NCBI GenBank assembly: GCA_029817715.1
Contig: JARUPY010000370.1
Coordinates: 124,001 to 188,000 of the forward strand
Direction of reading: 5' to 3'
DNA: 64,000 nt
From: Melastoma dodecandrum
Taxonomy: Eukaryota; Streptophyta; Magnoliopsida; Myrtales; Melastomataceae
In this document: positions 23,161 to 35,091 of the stretch, in pieces
How the letters are laid out: each line of letters starts with the position of its first letter
How positions within the stretch are numbered: the first letter of the stretch is position 1
Program-made: the position numbers and the translations under genes
Notes under the pieces: model-generated
The model's input: only the letters and a program-made list of their open reading frames with translations
Told to the model about the DNA's origin: nothing
The model's database searches: none

Positions 23161-25203
23161 TCCGCCGGGCGCGTCGGATGGGGGTTTCGGGAGCATCATA
23201 ATGTGGACAATAATATATCTCTGCCACGGAACGTTGTCTTGGATCTCGCTAGCCGTCCCCCATCATGTATTTTCTTTTCATTTTAAATTGTAACTTTCTT
23301 TTTTCTTACTTCCATTGTCCTTTGTCTGAGTTTATGTAATGAAACGATGTCGAATGTAATCCAAACCCAGTCATATTCATTCTCATTTATTTCAAAAGGA
23401 GTTTGTCTCCCACTAAAAATTTGTACCTTTTTTCCTTTTTGTAATTTTAATAATTGCAACCATGATTTTGGCAAAACTGAGGCTGAATTATGGGGCAGGA
23501 AACTATCAATGGGACAAAAGTGGGGGACAACGATTTTGGTGGGCATTCCATTTGTTGTAAGATAAGAATTGCCTTTTGGCTTTTTTCCTTTCTTTTCTTC
23601 TTTTTTAATTCCCCTTTGAAAATGAAAAACGAAAAATTGTTCATGGGAATTCCTTCACGTGGCGGTCGATGTATGTTAAATAACAAATCTTGGGGTTCCA
23701 TAGAAACGACTAAACACTTATAGGCCATTCGAAAATGTTGATTCTTTGCCTATCGGGTCTATTCATAGCGCTTGGTGAGAAACTTTGTCCGATCCAAGAA
23801 TACCGTGTTGATTTAGTTAGCTGGACTTGCTATAGAGATGAACGATCAACCGTAGGCTTTTCTGGACCACGTATCTCGAAGCCCTTAGCTATAACCGTGT
23901 TTTGTTATACATTTCCGACTCGTTGGGTGAGGAATAGTTGGCATTCTTGATCCCACCCACGATACAAAATAGTGACGGTGCCACTGTAACCACGATGGTC
24001 TGCCGGAAAGGTTGCGATTTCGTCGCGACCACGGAGGCAGAGGTCTGAAAATTTCGATGGATTTTTGTTTTCTTTGTTAACATCTACGAGAGAATGCTCA
24101 CATATTAATTGATGAAACGGGACATACGATTGCAAAAGGATTTGGAAGATTTTGAGACAAATACCACAAGGAAAAGTTAAAAGAGGGGTTTTCTACGTCC
24201 TGATGATTTGATCTTTTAGGGACAGGATTCATTGTAATTTGACTAAGTTGACATCCTGCTCAACAGACGACAACATCGTGGGCCTTGTTTGTTTGTAATA
24301 AGGACCAAAAGTGTGTCCAAAGAATCTAATCCTTTGTTTGTCGCCTACATTAGTTTTTTGGTTCTTCTTTATGGTCCTTTTTAAGTTTAGGTTAGCTATC
24401 CCATCACCGATATTTTCAAAATTTTCACAATATTGTATCGATCATTGATATCGAACTTGTGTCAAATACAATGGACCGTCAAATAAAGTCGAAGTTTATT
24501 GTACCACATGCCGACGTAAGACGGATCATATGATTTGATACTTATAAATCAATTAACAAACTTATTTGTGTTAAAATGAATCTTCACCGTTTAGCTCGCA
24601 ATCCGAATTCCCGCGTATGCACACACGCTTCGTAATCCTTATTGGAAACTAATGAAGTTTTGTTTACGATCAGTTTAAAAAAAGAATTTGTAAAATACGA
24701 GTAACAGTTTTAAAATTCCTCTATTACTGCCATACGTTGTAGAGGAAAATTCTTCGAAAATAATAACCACTAATAAGTGTGAATTTGTATCTTTCATTTC
24801 TATCGGGTTTTATCGTGAAATAAAACATTTTTCTATGTGGAAGTCATCGGGCTTGTATCATACAAAGTCATACTTAAATAGACTTTTTAAAACAAACGAA
24901 TATTATAACATAACCGAGACGTATTAATGATATTTTGAACACAACATAACTACCGTCTGTGTGACTCAACTTGTCTGGTCACACAAACGGACAAGATGAT
25001 TAGTAACACAAAATAGCTTTTTAGTAATTTCGGACGGATCATTAATTTTAAAATTAATTGTTTCTTCAGCAACATAAGTTCTTTTGTTGAATTTCTTTAA
25101 GCATTGTTAGTCATGGATATACAAAGAAAATTCCTTCATTTGGTCTTCATAAGGAATATTCCCGGACTCACCATCCTATGATAATATTCTATTAATTACA
25201 TTT
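23161..25203. other. 3' flank of GH3 and spacer
   Basis: AT-rich. I looked for the first half of the aspartyl protease (the DTGS active-site exon and its neighbours) upstream of 25204 and did not see it, so that gene seems to be 5'-truncated here. Confidence 0.5.
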
Positions 25204-27021
25204 GGTGGGATTTCTCCTCCGTTGGACATGATTTTTACCAATTCAGAAGCTGAAGAAGGTACATATAGCAGAAAGTTTCTTAGACATGCGATTTCTTAAC
25301 AAGTCATTTTTATACATCTCGCACATTTACACTAGTTTCGGGATGGTAACAGTCCTTATTACAATATTGATCTGAAGGAGGTACACGTGGGGAAGAAACT
25401 GATGCTGAACCCGAGTGATTTTCATGTTAAACGTAGCACTGTACTAGACAGTGGCTCTTAGGCTTTATTAGCCATCACTCAAGAGGTCAATCGTAAATTC
25501 AAGTGGAACGTGCATGTTGGAGTTCGAACCAGGAATCATGGCAAACCCACCACCCACCTAATGCCACTTGGGTGTCCTCGGAAGGACCATTTTTTTTATC
25601 TTCCTTGATTTGGAGTCGTCATTTCTAGTTCCTTTTTTAAATTGGTGTATTCCATCACCTTTAGGCATTATCTTTCTGTCTCAGGTTTGAGTTGATTATG
25701 CTGTCGTAAAAGCAATTTGTGACCTTGCTTCATGCAAACTTGTCCAGTTGTTTTTATGAAATTGTATAATGAAAGAAACATAAAAAAAAAAGTTATTCCC
25801 TTTGCTTTTCAGCTTGAACTATCATGATCGGAGTTAATAGCATGAGACAATGTTGACAATGTGTTCTATGTTCTCTCTAATCACAGGAATCATCCCAATT
25901 CCTTACAAAGGAAACCTTTCCTGTCGATATAATTATTGAAGAAGTAAAGCAAACTTCAATCCACTTATCATTGCATATTGAATGCATTGACCTATTTCGC
26001 CTGATCCAGGGGACACTAGAAAATTTGATAATTCTTTCTATGAGAGTCGAAGATAATGGATGATATTTGCAGTGAGCAAAAGAAAAGCTTATAGATGAAA
26101 ACAGAAATCATGAAGAATTAATGTGTAGAGAAACAACATCGTAATTAGTGTTGGTGACAATTCTGAGTAACTGTTGAACACTGGTGGTATGAATGACAAA
26201 CAGATCCAAACTTGGGAGAAAAAATGAATTCATAAATACACATGCTAACATCAGTATTAGCCAATGGAACTGAATTTTTCAATTGTATGTGATTTTTTGT
26301 CTGTGTCTAACTTCTGATCATGTGCTGCCATTCGATTTAATTGCAGATTATGAGTGATTGCAGTCTCTAAAGCAAATACCAGGTCCAGATCCAAATTACA
26401 TTTGTTTCTCTGGTGCTGTGAGGTACTTCATACTGTGTTGTAAAGATCTTTATTCAATTCCCTTTTGCTGTTTATATTTCTTTGATATGTAATTTCTTGC
26501 AGCTATGTTTCCAACTCAGTGAGAGTTTTCCAACCATTGATATGGCCTTTGAAAATGGACAGAAGTTGTCGTTGTCACCTGAGAATTACTTATTCCGGGT
26601 CTGCCTGCTTAAAATGCTAAATTAGGCATAATGTTTCCTTCTATGCTTCACTTCAGCATTCGGAAGTGCATGGAGCGTATTGCTTGGGCATCTTTCAAAA
26701 TGGGAAGGACCAAACTACTCTTCTCAGAGGTTGTAGCCTTGTTAAGTACTTTGAATGACAATCCCAGTATCCATCGTTGGAATAATACATAAGCTATCTT
26801 CTGATACATAAAACAAATTTGAATTTTGTATCAGTCTGTAACAGGAATAATAGTTCGCAATACACTTGTAATGTATGACCGCAAGCAATCACAGATTGGC
26901 TTCTGTTCGGAGCTGGGGAAAGACTGCATCTACTGGACAGACTTCAGACAATAATCCACTGCCTTCTCCAGCACCCTCGCATCCCATAGTTTTTTTATAT
27001 TCGGGATGTCGCTGGTGGTTC

Positions 27022-29106
27022 CGGTTCCATCTAAAATGGATATCCCCTTGACGATAGGGCATCGGATTTTGAAAACGTATCGGAGTCGCCACTAACTTAT
27101 TTTAAGTTCAAGTTAGAAAAACTATAGAGATTCGTATAGGTTCGAGAATTATGGATTACTAAATCGCATGCATCACAAAGAAAATGAGAGACCTTTATCG
27201 TGTGTTTCCGATATCCTAATTTATATGAGCTCGATTTTTAGAAAAAGAGATTGTTTGACATTAAAAAAATGATCTCGAGCTCAATAATGCTTAAAAGTCT
27301 AAGTGAATAATTTTTCTGAAAATATTTCTTAAAAATTGATTCTGCGCAAAAACGCAAGCAATATAGATTTATTAATATCCTTAACTACTTTTCCAGCCAA
27401 ATTGAATTCAAGAGAGAACCGGGTTTATGGAAAATGAGGTTAGTACCATTTCTCGGCTTCGCTTAAAATGAAATGCCCCCGTCTACATTTGTACCTCACG
27501 GTGCTGTTACAGTGAACCTGGCGAGCCATTGATGCCGTACGTTGGTGAGTGCGTAACCGTCTTCTGAGGGTCTTGATCTTCGAGAATCCGAAATAAACCC
27601 CCGAATGTATATAGCTTCATTTTCTTGAACGCGTTGAATGGGGTGCATGCCTTGGTTGTTTGTAAGGCACGCCCCAAGAATATCTTTGCCATTCTCCAAC
27701 ATGTGCTTTGGGAAGAAAACTTGCATCCGCGTGAATCTTTGTCGCTGGAAGCCTCTCATAAAAGTGACAACCTCTGGGGGAATTAGAGGGAGGTGAAAGC
27801 ACTGCTGGTCGATGAGGGGTAGTAGATTTGGTCGTCGGGTACGATGTCGGTTTATGAATTGAGATAAAACATGGCTGACTCGGGGCAAGGCGCAGCCGAG
27901 GCACTAGGAGGTCAAGGCAGGAGGAGCCACAATAGGGAAACTCTCTGGTCGTGATCGAGGGATGCTTGATGAAGGGACTGAGCATGGAACAGGTTTCACC
28001 GGGAATTAGAACCGAGACAGGGCAGTTCCAGATTTGGCTGATTCGTTCTTCATCGGCTAGAAAGAAGGTCGGCTTCTAGAGTCGAGGATCAGCTACAATA
28101 GCGATGATGGGGGAACCCTCATGAACGGACGAGCTTGATGGGTCTGGGATTGGTGCTGATGTTGATGTCAAAGGAGGTGGAGCCAATGGCAAGGAGGTGT
28201 CGTCGGAGGTAGCTGGCTTCGAGTCTAAGGTCGACAGACTCGGAGGCCAGAGAACAAGGTGTCGAAGAGGGTCGGCCACCAGTAGGAGGAGAAAGAGGTC
28301 ACCGTCTGCAAGAGAGCCGAGCTAGGGGTATGCCGCTACGTCTGCGGAGAGGCGCTAATACGCGGGTATGCGGGAGTTAAAGTGCGAGGTCGAATTGACC
28401 GCCGAAAGGGATAGTCATCTACTGAGAGGCCAAGTCACCGGCTATCACTAATCCTGAGCAGATGACTGTCTGGCGGGGGAGAGGTCGATTCCGGGATTTT
28501 TCTTCTGAATCTCGACATGATGGAGACAGCTAGAAAGGAGAACTGATGCGAGGTGTTGCGAACATTGTTGCTGGTTGTGAGAAGTAAAAAGAATCAAAGT
28601 ATTAAACGGAAGCAAAGTAAAGAAGCTACCGGGTGTCGAAGATGTCTGGATAGAGGAGTGATCTGAGGCCGCCAAGGAATAATCTAAAGCTACTACCGCG
28701 TCGAAGGATGGCTCGGCCGGCTGGGATGTAGCCTGATGCAATTTCTACCAAAAAAATCAGAAGAGAAATGCTACCATGGGCGATGATTTTCTTCGGAAAC
28801 GATTACTCTTGGAGTTTCTCTCGAGTTCATCTCTTCTCTGATTGTGTATCTTCTCTCCAAGTCTGTGTCATATGCTTCCCCAGGTCTAGCTATTTATAGG
28901 GAGCAGGTAGTGATTTTTTATTAGATCTTTTTATGATTTTTCCCGGTTTTATGGGATTTTTGTGGATTTTTCCTGATTTTGGGTTTATTTTTTATTTTTC
29001 CTGATTTTCGATGCTTTTCGGTGAATTTTATGCATTTTTGTAGATTTTTCATAATATTGTGCATTTTTTTAGATTATATTATATTCTAAAAAATTGGGGT
29101 ATGACA
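27022..29106 (-). repeat. 3' LTR of the Tat/Ogre-like element (about 2.1 kb)
   Basis: Aligned with 35092-37183 by long shared stretches: the GGAGTCGCCACTAAC block, the GCCCCCGTCT block, the PSP-rich stretch near 28080-28300, and the T-rich tail with GATTTTTC repeats. Short indels separate the copies. Confidence 0.85.
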
Positions 29107-29189
29107 GTTACCCCTCTTTGTGAGAATGTTTGGTAAAATGTTCGAGCAAAGTATTAATAATAACCCAATTTTTTGGAAAAGGAATGCTA

Positions 29190-29590
29190 AGGTGTCACGT
29201 TTGTTAATAAATGCATAACCAAGAGTTGGTGAAAAGTGGTGTAGCGTTTGTACGAACGCTTAACCAAAAGGGTGAAAAATGATGTTGCGGTTGTACGAAC
29301 GCTTACCAGATGGTAATTAGAAATGGTGTCGCGTTTGTACGAACGCTCAACTAGGAGGATTGGAAATGGTGCCTCGTCTGTTGATAGACACTTAACCAAA
29401 ACTGGAAAATTCGGAAGTAGTGTCACGTCTATTAGTGGACGCTTAACCAAAATGGAGGTTGGTGTCATGTTTGTTATTAAATGCTCCACCTAACCGTGAA
29501 AATGGCATACATTTGTTAATAAACGTTTTACCGAATGGTATCACGTTTGTTCGTAAACGCTTACCGAATGGCATTGCATTTGTTAGTGAT
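29190..29590. repeat. Tandem repeat with a palindromic core, about nine units
   Basis: Each unit of about 40-55 bases holds GTGTCACGTTTGT, two to four bases, then ACGAACGCTTAACC or variants. The core GCGTTTGTACGAACGC is self-complementary (GCGTT...AACGC). Units differ mainly in the spacer between cores. It lies just inside the 3' LTR. Confidence 0.75.
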
Positions 29591-30436
29591 TTTTTTTTCT
29601 TTCTCTTTATTCTCTACAAGAAATGAAGCTTTTGAACTTGAAGTGACTTGCCCCAGAGTGGCAATCAAGATCTTTTGTTTTATTATGGTCAACTTTTGGC
29701 CCTTTTTTTCTAACGCTTTGCTTTGCAACCATCATGTTTCGGCCAGTGTGTCTAATTTTACTTTTTTTCTTTTGAACTAGGCAAATAGCTCTCTTCTTTT
29801 TTTTTTGCCCCTGTCTCACTTTTTAATATTCAACAGACTCAGTTCTCTGGAATTGTTTAGAATGTACTGAAATGGTTGAAAGATGGTAGGAGTATTGTGT
29901 CGACTTGCAAGATCTATTAGGGATGTACTTCACATTCAAACTTGAGGAAGTGACACATCTACATCTGAGTCATATTCAGAAGTCTAGACTACATGAACTC
30001 CTTTTACCTCGATGTTTGGCGACTCTTTGACTTGAAAGGGTCATTGTGTTTGGAAAAAATATCCACTTTGATTAGAAATGGCTAGCAATGGAAAAGTTTT
30101 TTGGGGATAAGAAAAAAATGCTCGATGTCATCCTAGCTAGAGCATTTTCCGTCAAAGGGATTTCCTTCCCACTCCGATGCTATAGTGTCTGAATTCCTGA
30201 CAAGTGTTTGCACTCAACTCTCGAAAGGGTATGTGTCTGGGGATATGCTTGCCTTTCTATCTCTAGCACACAAGTGTTCCGCTAGGGAAAGTGTTTCAAA
30301 TTTTGAGAATGCATAAGAATATGAACATGTAAGCATGACAACTTTACCTATGATGTTCGCTTCGACATTAAGACCCTATAGAGAAATAGATGATGTATAC
30401 TCATATTCAATGGGAGAAAATTTTAACTTGGAACGA

Positions 30437-30870
30437 TACTTTTCTTTGTCGATTACCTAGTGACGCTCGATCGTTGCCCCAGTTAAAGCATCTGCGAAGG
30501 AAGGTAATATTGATTAGTCTCAAATTTCATATGTTTTGAATTAGAACGATACTTTCCTTTACCGGTTACCTAACAACGCTCGATCGTTGCCCCAGTTGAA
30601 GCGTCGGTCATCTAACGACGTTTGATCGTTGCCCCAGTTGAAGCATGGCTTGTGAACCTCGTAAGTTGAGTACTTTTTGTCAGTCTTTTCTTAGTTCGAT
30701 GATCTTGCAATATTTGCTTCGACTTGACGACCTAACATTTTCTCATTGGTGCTCCAGTTAAAGAATCTGCGCCAAAGGACAGTTGTGATTAGTATTAGTT
30801 TCATGTATTTTAAATTGGGACGATACTTTCCAGCTACCTACAACGCTTGATTGTTGCCCGGTTAGAGCAT
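30437..30870. repeat. Second tandem repeat (GATCGTTGCCCCAGTT units)
   Basis: The phrases GAACGATACTTTCC, ACGCTCGATCGTTGCCCCAGTTGAAGC and CATCTGCG recur about four times, at roughly 30440, 30540, 30610 and 30810, with spacing of about 60-130 bases. The array is in the non-coding part between gag and 3' LTR. Confidence 0.65.
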
Positions 30871-30988
30871 CTTTTGTGTAGGGTCAAAATTCTCGCTTAT
30901 AACTGTAGTAACCTTCTAGTGACTCAGCGTTGTGGTCAAAGCAGCATGTAAGATATAATATTTCAAAAGTGTCATAAAAATGAACGGA

Positions 30989-31020
30989 AAAAGAAGAAGA
31001 AGAAGAAGAAGAAGAAGAAG
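30989..31020 (+). repeat. AAG microsatellite
   Basis: About ten consecutive AAG triplets following GGAAA. Confidence 0.9.
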
Positions 31021-31331
31021 CGAGAGGCATTAGGCATCGGTGAGCTTGGAACAGCTGTGAACTGCCCTAGAGAATGCTCATTTTTGTCATATGCCTAACG
31101 TTATTCCCTCCACACTTCAACAAGACAACTCCTAATATATCGTGTTATCACATATTTGGACTACCTTACTAGTCCACGGTAAGAATGTAACAAGGTGACT
31201 CGACCTAAGCAAAGACGCGTTCTTGTGTCCACAAGTCGAACACAATAAACTCGACACAATTCAAAAAACTAAAACTCAATAGGGAAAAATCGGAACAATT
31301 TGCCCTTCAACTGGTTTAGTGGTCACTCTGA

Positions 31332-33044
31332 CTAAGTAGCAGGAGAAAGGGGTGGAAGCTCTACCCCAAAATCATCATTTGCTATCATGTTCGCATGCTC
31401 ATGTAGAGGATTTTGTTGAATATTTGGAGGGTTGATCAGGGTTTCGAAAGCTATTATCTTGTTGTCGAGCAACGACTTTATTTTGAATCGTAGCACGACA
31501 CAGTTCCTCGTGTTATGACCAATACCACCTGAATGATAGTGACAGACTGCGTTTGGATTGTAGCCGCGAGAAGACGGGTTAACCTGTGCTGGCGGAATGG
31601 GAGTGATGTAACCCATTTCATGCAAGCGGTGATATATGACATTCAAAGGATCAGGAATTGGAGTTAGATCTGCAATTCTCCGGTACGATTTAACTGTCTG
31701 ATCGATATTGCTCTGCTTTAGGAATCTGGCTCTGCTCCTGCAAGGTTGTGGGTCTTCTATCTGCATTTGGGTTTGAACGAGTAGTTGACGGTCGATATAC
31801 CTTTGGACTTGAATTTGCAGATGCATAAGCTTTGGTATTCTGCTCTATATTTTCGGACATCTCACCCCTTCCTTTTCCGCGAGGCATTGGCTTAACATTT
31901 GAGCTAACAGAAATGAGACTGTCTCTTATAACATCGTCCAACTGTTCCGCGTTTAGTACAACTTGACTGAACCAAGAGCCACATTATGTGAACATGTATT
32001 GATAGAAGTCCTTCGGGAGGAGGCGAAGAAACTCATTCACAAGTTCTCTCTCTTTTAGTGGAGGCTGTATTTGTAATGCCTTCTCACGTACTCGACGAGC
32101 GAAATCCTTTATAGACTCGTTGCGATATTTCTCAAGCTATCTGATATAGTGAGCGCCATTTCAATGTTGAAGCTATAGTGGTTCAAAAAATCGTGCGTCA
32201 ACTCCTTGAATGACAAGTAGTTAGAAGTGTCCAAAGACAGATACCAGTGTAGTGCAGAACCAGTGAGGCTTTCCTGAAAGAGAGCTACTTGGAGTAAGTC
32301 ATCCTTTGGGTAAATGGACATCTTGTGGAGAAAATGCTTTAGAGGCATCTTCGGACAACCAATCCCCTTAAATTTTTCAAAGTCTGGTAGCTTGTATTTG
32401 TGGGAGACTGAGATCTGTGGGACTTGAATGTCGTAGTCCTCAAGAGAGTACATGTTATGCCCCTGGACCGCATTCAGTCTTTCTTCAAGGCGGGCAAGGC
32501 GCTTATGTTCGCCATCTTGTATGGATGCAATTCTAGCTTCAACTCTAGCCTCGATGTCAGCTTCTTCTTCAGGCGATGGAAATAGCTCTTCCAGTGTGGC
32601 TGCATTTTGCTGTGTTGGTGTTTGAGGGACAGTTCCAGCAGCACGGACGTCTGGCAATGTGGCGAGCGGAGGAAATGTTTCGGGATACCGAAATGGTTGC
32701 ACCCCCTCAGTATCAGCATTAGAATAAACCGCCGTGTTGTGGAATGATGCATGGAGGGGAGGTGCCAACCACGAAGCAGTACCTTGTGACCGATGCAGAA
32801 AAGGAATTGTTGGCGGAGTCGTGGTCGACGGCATGATGCTGTAGGCATTGGAAGTACAAAGGATGGGAGTGGAGGCGTTGTTGTTGCCAATAAAGGAGGC
32901 GTCAGCGTTACAGTAGAGGAGCTTTTCTATTGGTTGTGGATCATGGTACTCAGCATGCTCTGCAATAGGGTCATGTTCTCGCAGAGCATATCCACTCATG
33001 CCTCCAAACGTGTATTTGAAGTGCGCTCCTGACCCCCGCTGCAT
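31332..33044 (-). pseudogene. Gag of the Tat/Ogre-like element
   Basis: 33044-32109 is a long open frame with a Pro/Ser/Thr-rich first half, an acidic, possibly helical stretch (PSPEEEADIEARVEARI), and the conserved gag block YKLPDFEKFKGIGCPKMPLKHF, later LFQESLTGSALHWYLSLD. 31826-31332 continues in another frame with PDPLNVIYHRLHEMGYITPI, then CHYHSGGIGHNTRNC, the zinc-knuckle-like motif of this lineage, and LRFKIKSLLDNKII. A shift and stops near 31990-32150 separate the halves. Gag would form the particle. Confidence 0.82.
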
Positions 33045-33437
33045 GATGAATTGTTCAAAGCGGCACCCGATCCCAACTGGTGGTCATTGAATGTCTGATG
33101 AGAGCGGGAGTAGAGTCCGTAGACATTCCTGCATTGGGCAGTGTTGTGTTAGTCAGGGGGAGTCCTGAGCTAGCCATGTGTACCGTCCGGCTTCGCAGCT
33201 CGAACAAGCGTGTCCTTGGGAGATTAATTTTGGTAAATTGTAATGAATGAAAAGAAAGAATGTAAGGGGAAGATGACTTGATGATTTATGAATGCTTTGG
33301 ATGTAATGTATATTCCATATTTGGCATAATCAAAGAAAACTAATTCAATGTTCAAATAAATTATAATCGAATTCCTAATAAAGTGAACCTATACAATTCA
33401 AAATATGAATTCCTAAGTGGTGTGCAAGCCTCTAAAT

Positions 33438-34698
33438 CTAGATAACCCTAAGCCAAGAACAAAAACGTCGACGCTTGAACGAGCGGGCCTCCGCATCAAG
33501 CTTTTCCGCTTCGATTTCTGGTGGAGTGAAAGGATGACGAGTCTGTCCTGAATACCATAGGCTGACGATCCGTCTCATCTTCATGTCTTCAGTGCCCCTG
33601 CCTGGGTTAGGAAATCTGACTCGATTGGTGGTTGCAGTTCTTCCAGAGGAATAGGTATTTCTGCACCACCTCCAAATTGATGTGCAACACAAGCTGGTAG
33701 GTAATATGATGACCCGTCAATTCCCAATATTAATGTATACACCCTTTGTAGAGTCGATGAGTACATTGTCCATTTTTAAACAGCTAGCCATGGGGTAGAA
33801 GTCCGCTCCTGTGAGGGCCTCAAAGAAATCATGAACTTGACGAAAGCTCCTATTCGGGAAGATAGCATAGGTGACCATATAATGCTCGGAGCGTGGTTGG
33901 GACGCAGTGCGTATTCGGTGATTCCCAAATGTGTTAGGAACCATGTTTGCAGTAGCGGTTGGCAGAAAGATGCGGTGTGGTGTCTGATTCCACGCTGAGC
34001 TTGAGAAGCAATCTTAGTCAATCCATAGTAGGTTTCTCCTAGTAGGTTTGGTACAAAAGGGCAATCTTCCAAGATGGCCCTACAATGTAGACTGCCCGGG
34101 TGCCTATTGAATTCACGGTACTAGGGTAAAGGATCATTCTGACAAAGAGGTGAACGAATGCTCTTGCGAATGGTTGTCCGTCACCTTCTTATGGGAAGTA
34201 CGGTGCATGCCGAAAGGTAAGGATCCTTTTGATTGGAATGTGACCTAGCTTTGTATGTACGATTAGGCTACGAACCGTTGTGTTTTCCATCCTGAACCGC
34301 AAAGGCAACTCGTCGCATACTGATCCTCTCCAAGCAAGAGGAAGGATCCCCTACTTATGGCGGAAGCCTGTCAGCTGCAGGTACCCTTCGTCAGTGGGAG
34401 CCAGCACGAAATTGTTGAAGTGGAACGTAACCGTGTCTGTGTTCCATTTTACAAGGAGATTTTGTAGAACAGCCCAGTCCAGCTCTACCTTGATGTGTTC
34501 CATCATATCTTTCAATTTTGACTCCATGAACCTTTTCTCGCTAAGTAGAAGGCTACTGAACCAATCCCTCAACAACTTCATCGAAGGTTGATCTAGCCTC
34601 AATCCAATGTAAGCTGACATCTTTGGGACCTGCGAAAAGGTTAATTGTTTTGCTATGATTATCTCAAATATGGACCTATATGAATGAATGCAGCGCAA
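33438..34698 (-). pseudogene. ORF1 upstream of gag, DUF7745-like, frameshifted
   Basis: 34698-34351 encodes SMKLLRDWFSSLLLSEKRF and further on FHFNNFVLAPTDEGYLQLTG. This resembles the plant domain often labelled DUF7745, found as the extra 5' ORF of Ogre-type elements. The same protein continues in other frames at 34072-33776, 33944-33717 and 33766-33581, for example FPNRSFRQVHDFFEALTGAD. At least three shifts break it. The role of this ORF in the element is not established. Confidence 0.6.
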
Positions 34699-35047
34699 AA
34701 CGAAATAAGAAAAGCCTGAAATAACATACTAGATAAAGCCAAAGCAAATGGTTAGAGTCAACATGTTATATGGCCTTCAAACATATGCCTATCTAGACTG
34801 GCGTTTGACTCACCCTCGGACAAAAGGGTGAGTCGGCATATGCCGCAGGTAAAGGGGTAGACAACCATGTCCATAAGGCAGGTATACCCCTAATCTTAGG
34901 TATCCCTGGGTTTTAGCACGACTCACTATATGCATGGCAGAGACAATCGAAAAAGTAAGGCGCAAACACACTCCACACAAAGCCTAGGTTGCCCCCAATT
35001 TTGAAATCGATTTTTTGACCCTAATTCTCTAGAAAAATACCCAAGTG

Positions 35048-35072
35048 TCCCCAGCGGAGTCGCCAAATCTGA
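35048..35072 (-). other. Conserved leader motif next to the 5' LTR (primer-site-like)
   Basis: On the minus strand the leader reads GATTTGGCGACTCCGCTGG and GGAC a few bases after the LTR end. This phrase is typical beside 5' LTRs of long plant gypsy elements. I take it as the primer-site region, but have not matched it to a specific tRNA. Confidence 0.5.
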
Positions 35073-35091
35073 AGCGGGTGGATCCCGTTTC

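Noticed and set aside
29190..29590. CRISPR-like look: palindromic repeats with variable spacers
   Set aside because: Units are degenerate, spacers are related to each other, there are no cas genes, and it lies inside a plant retroelement.
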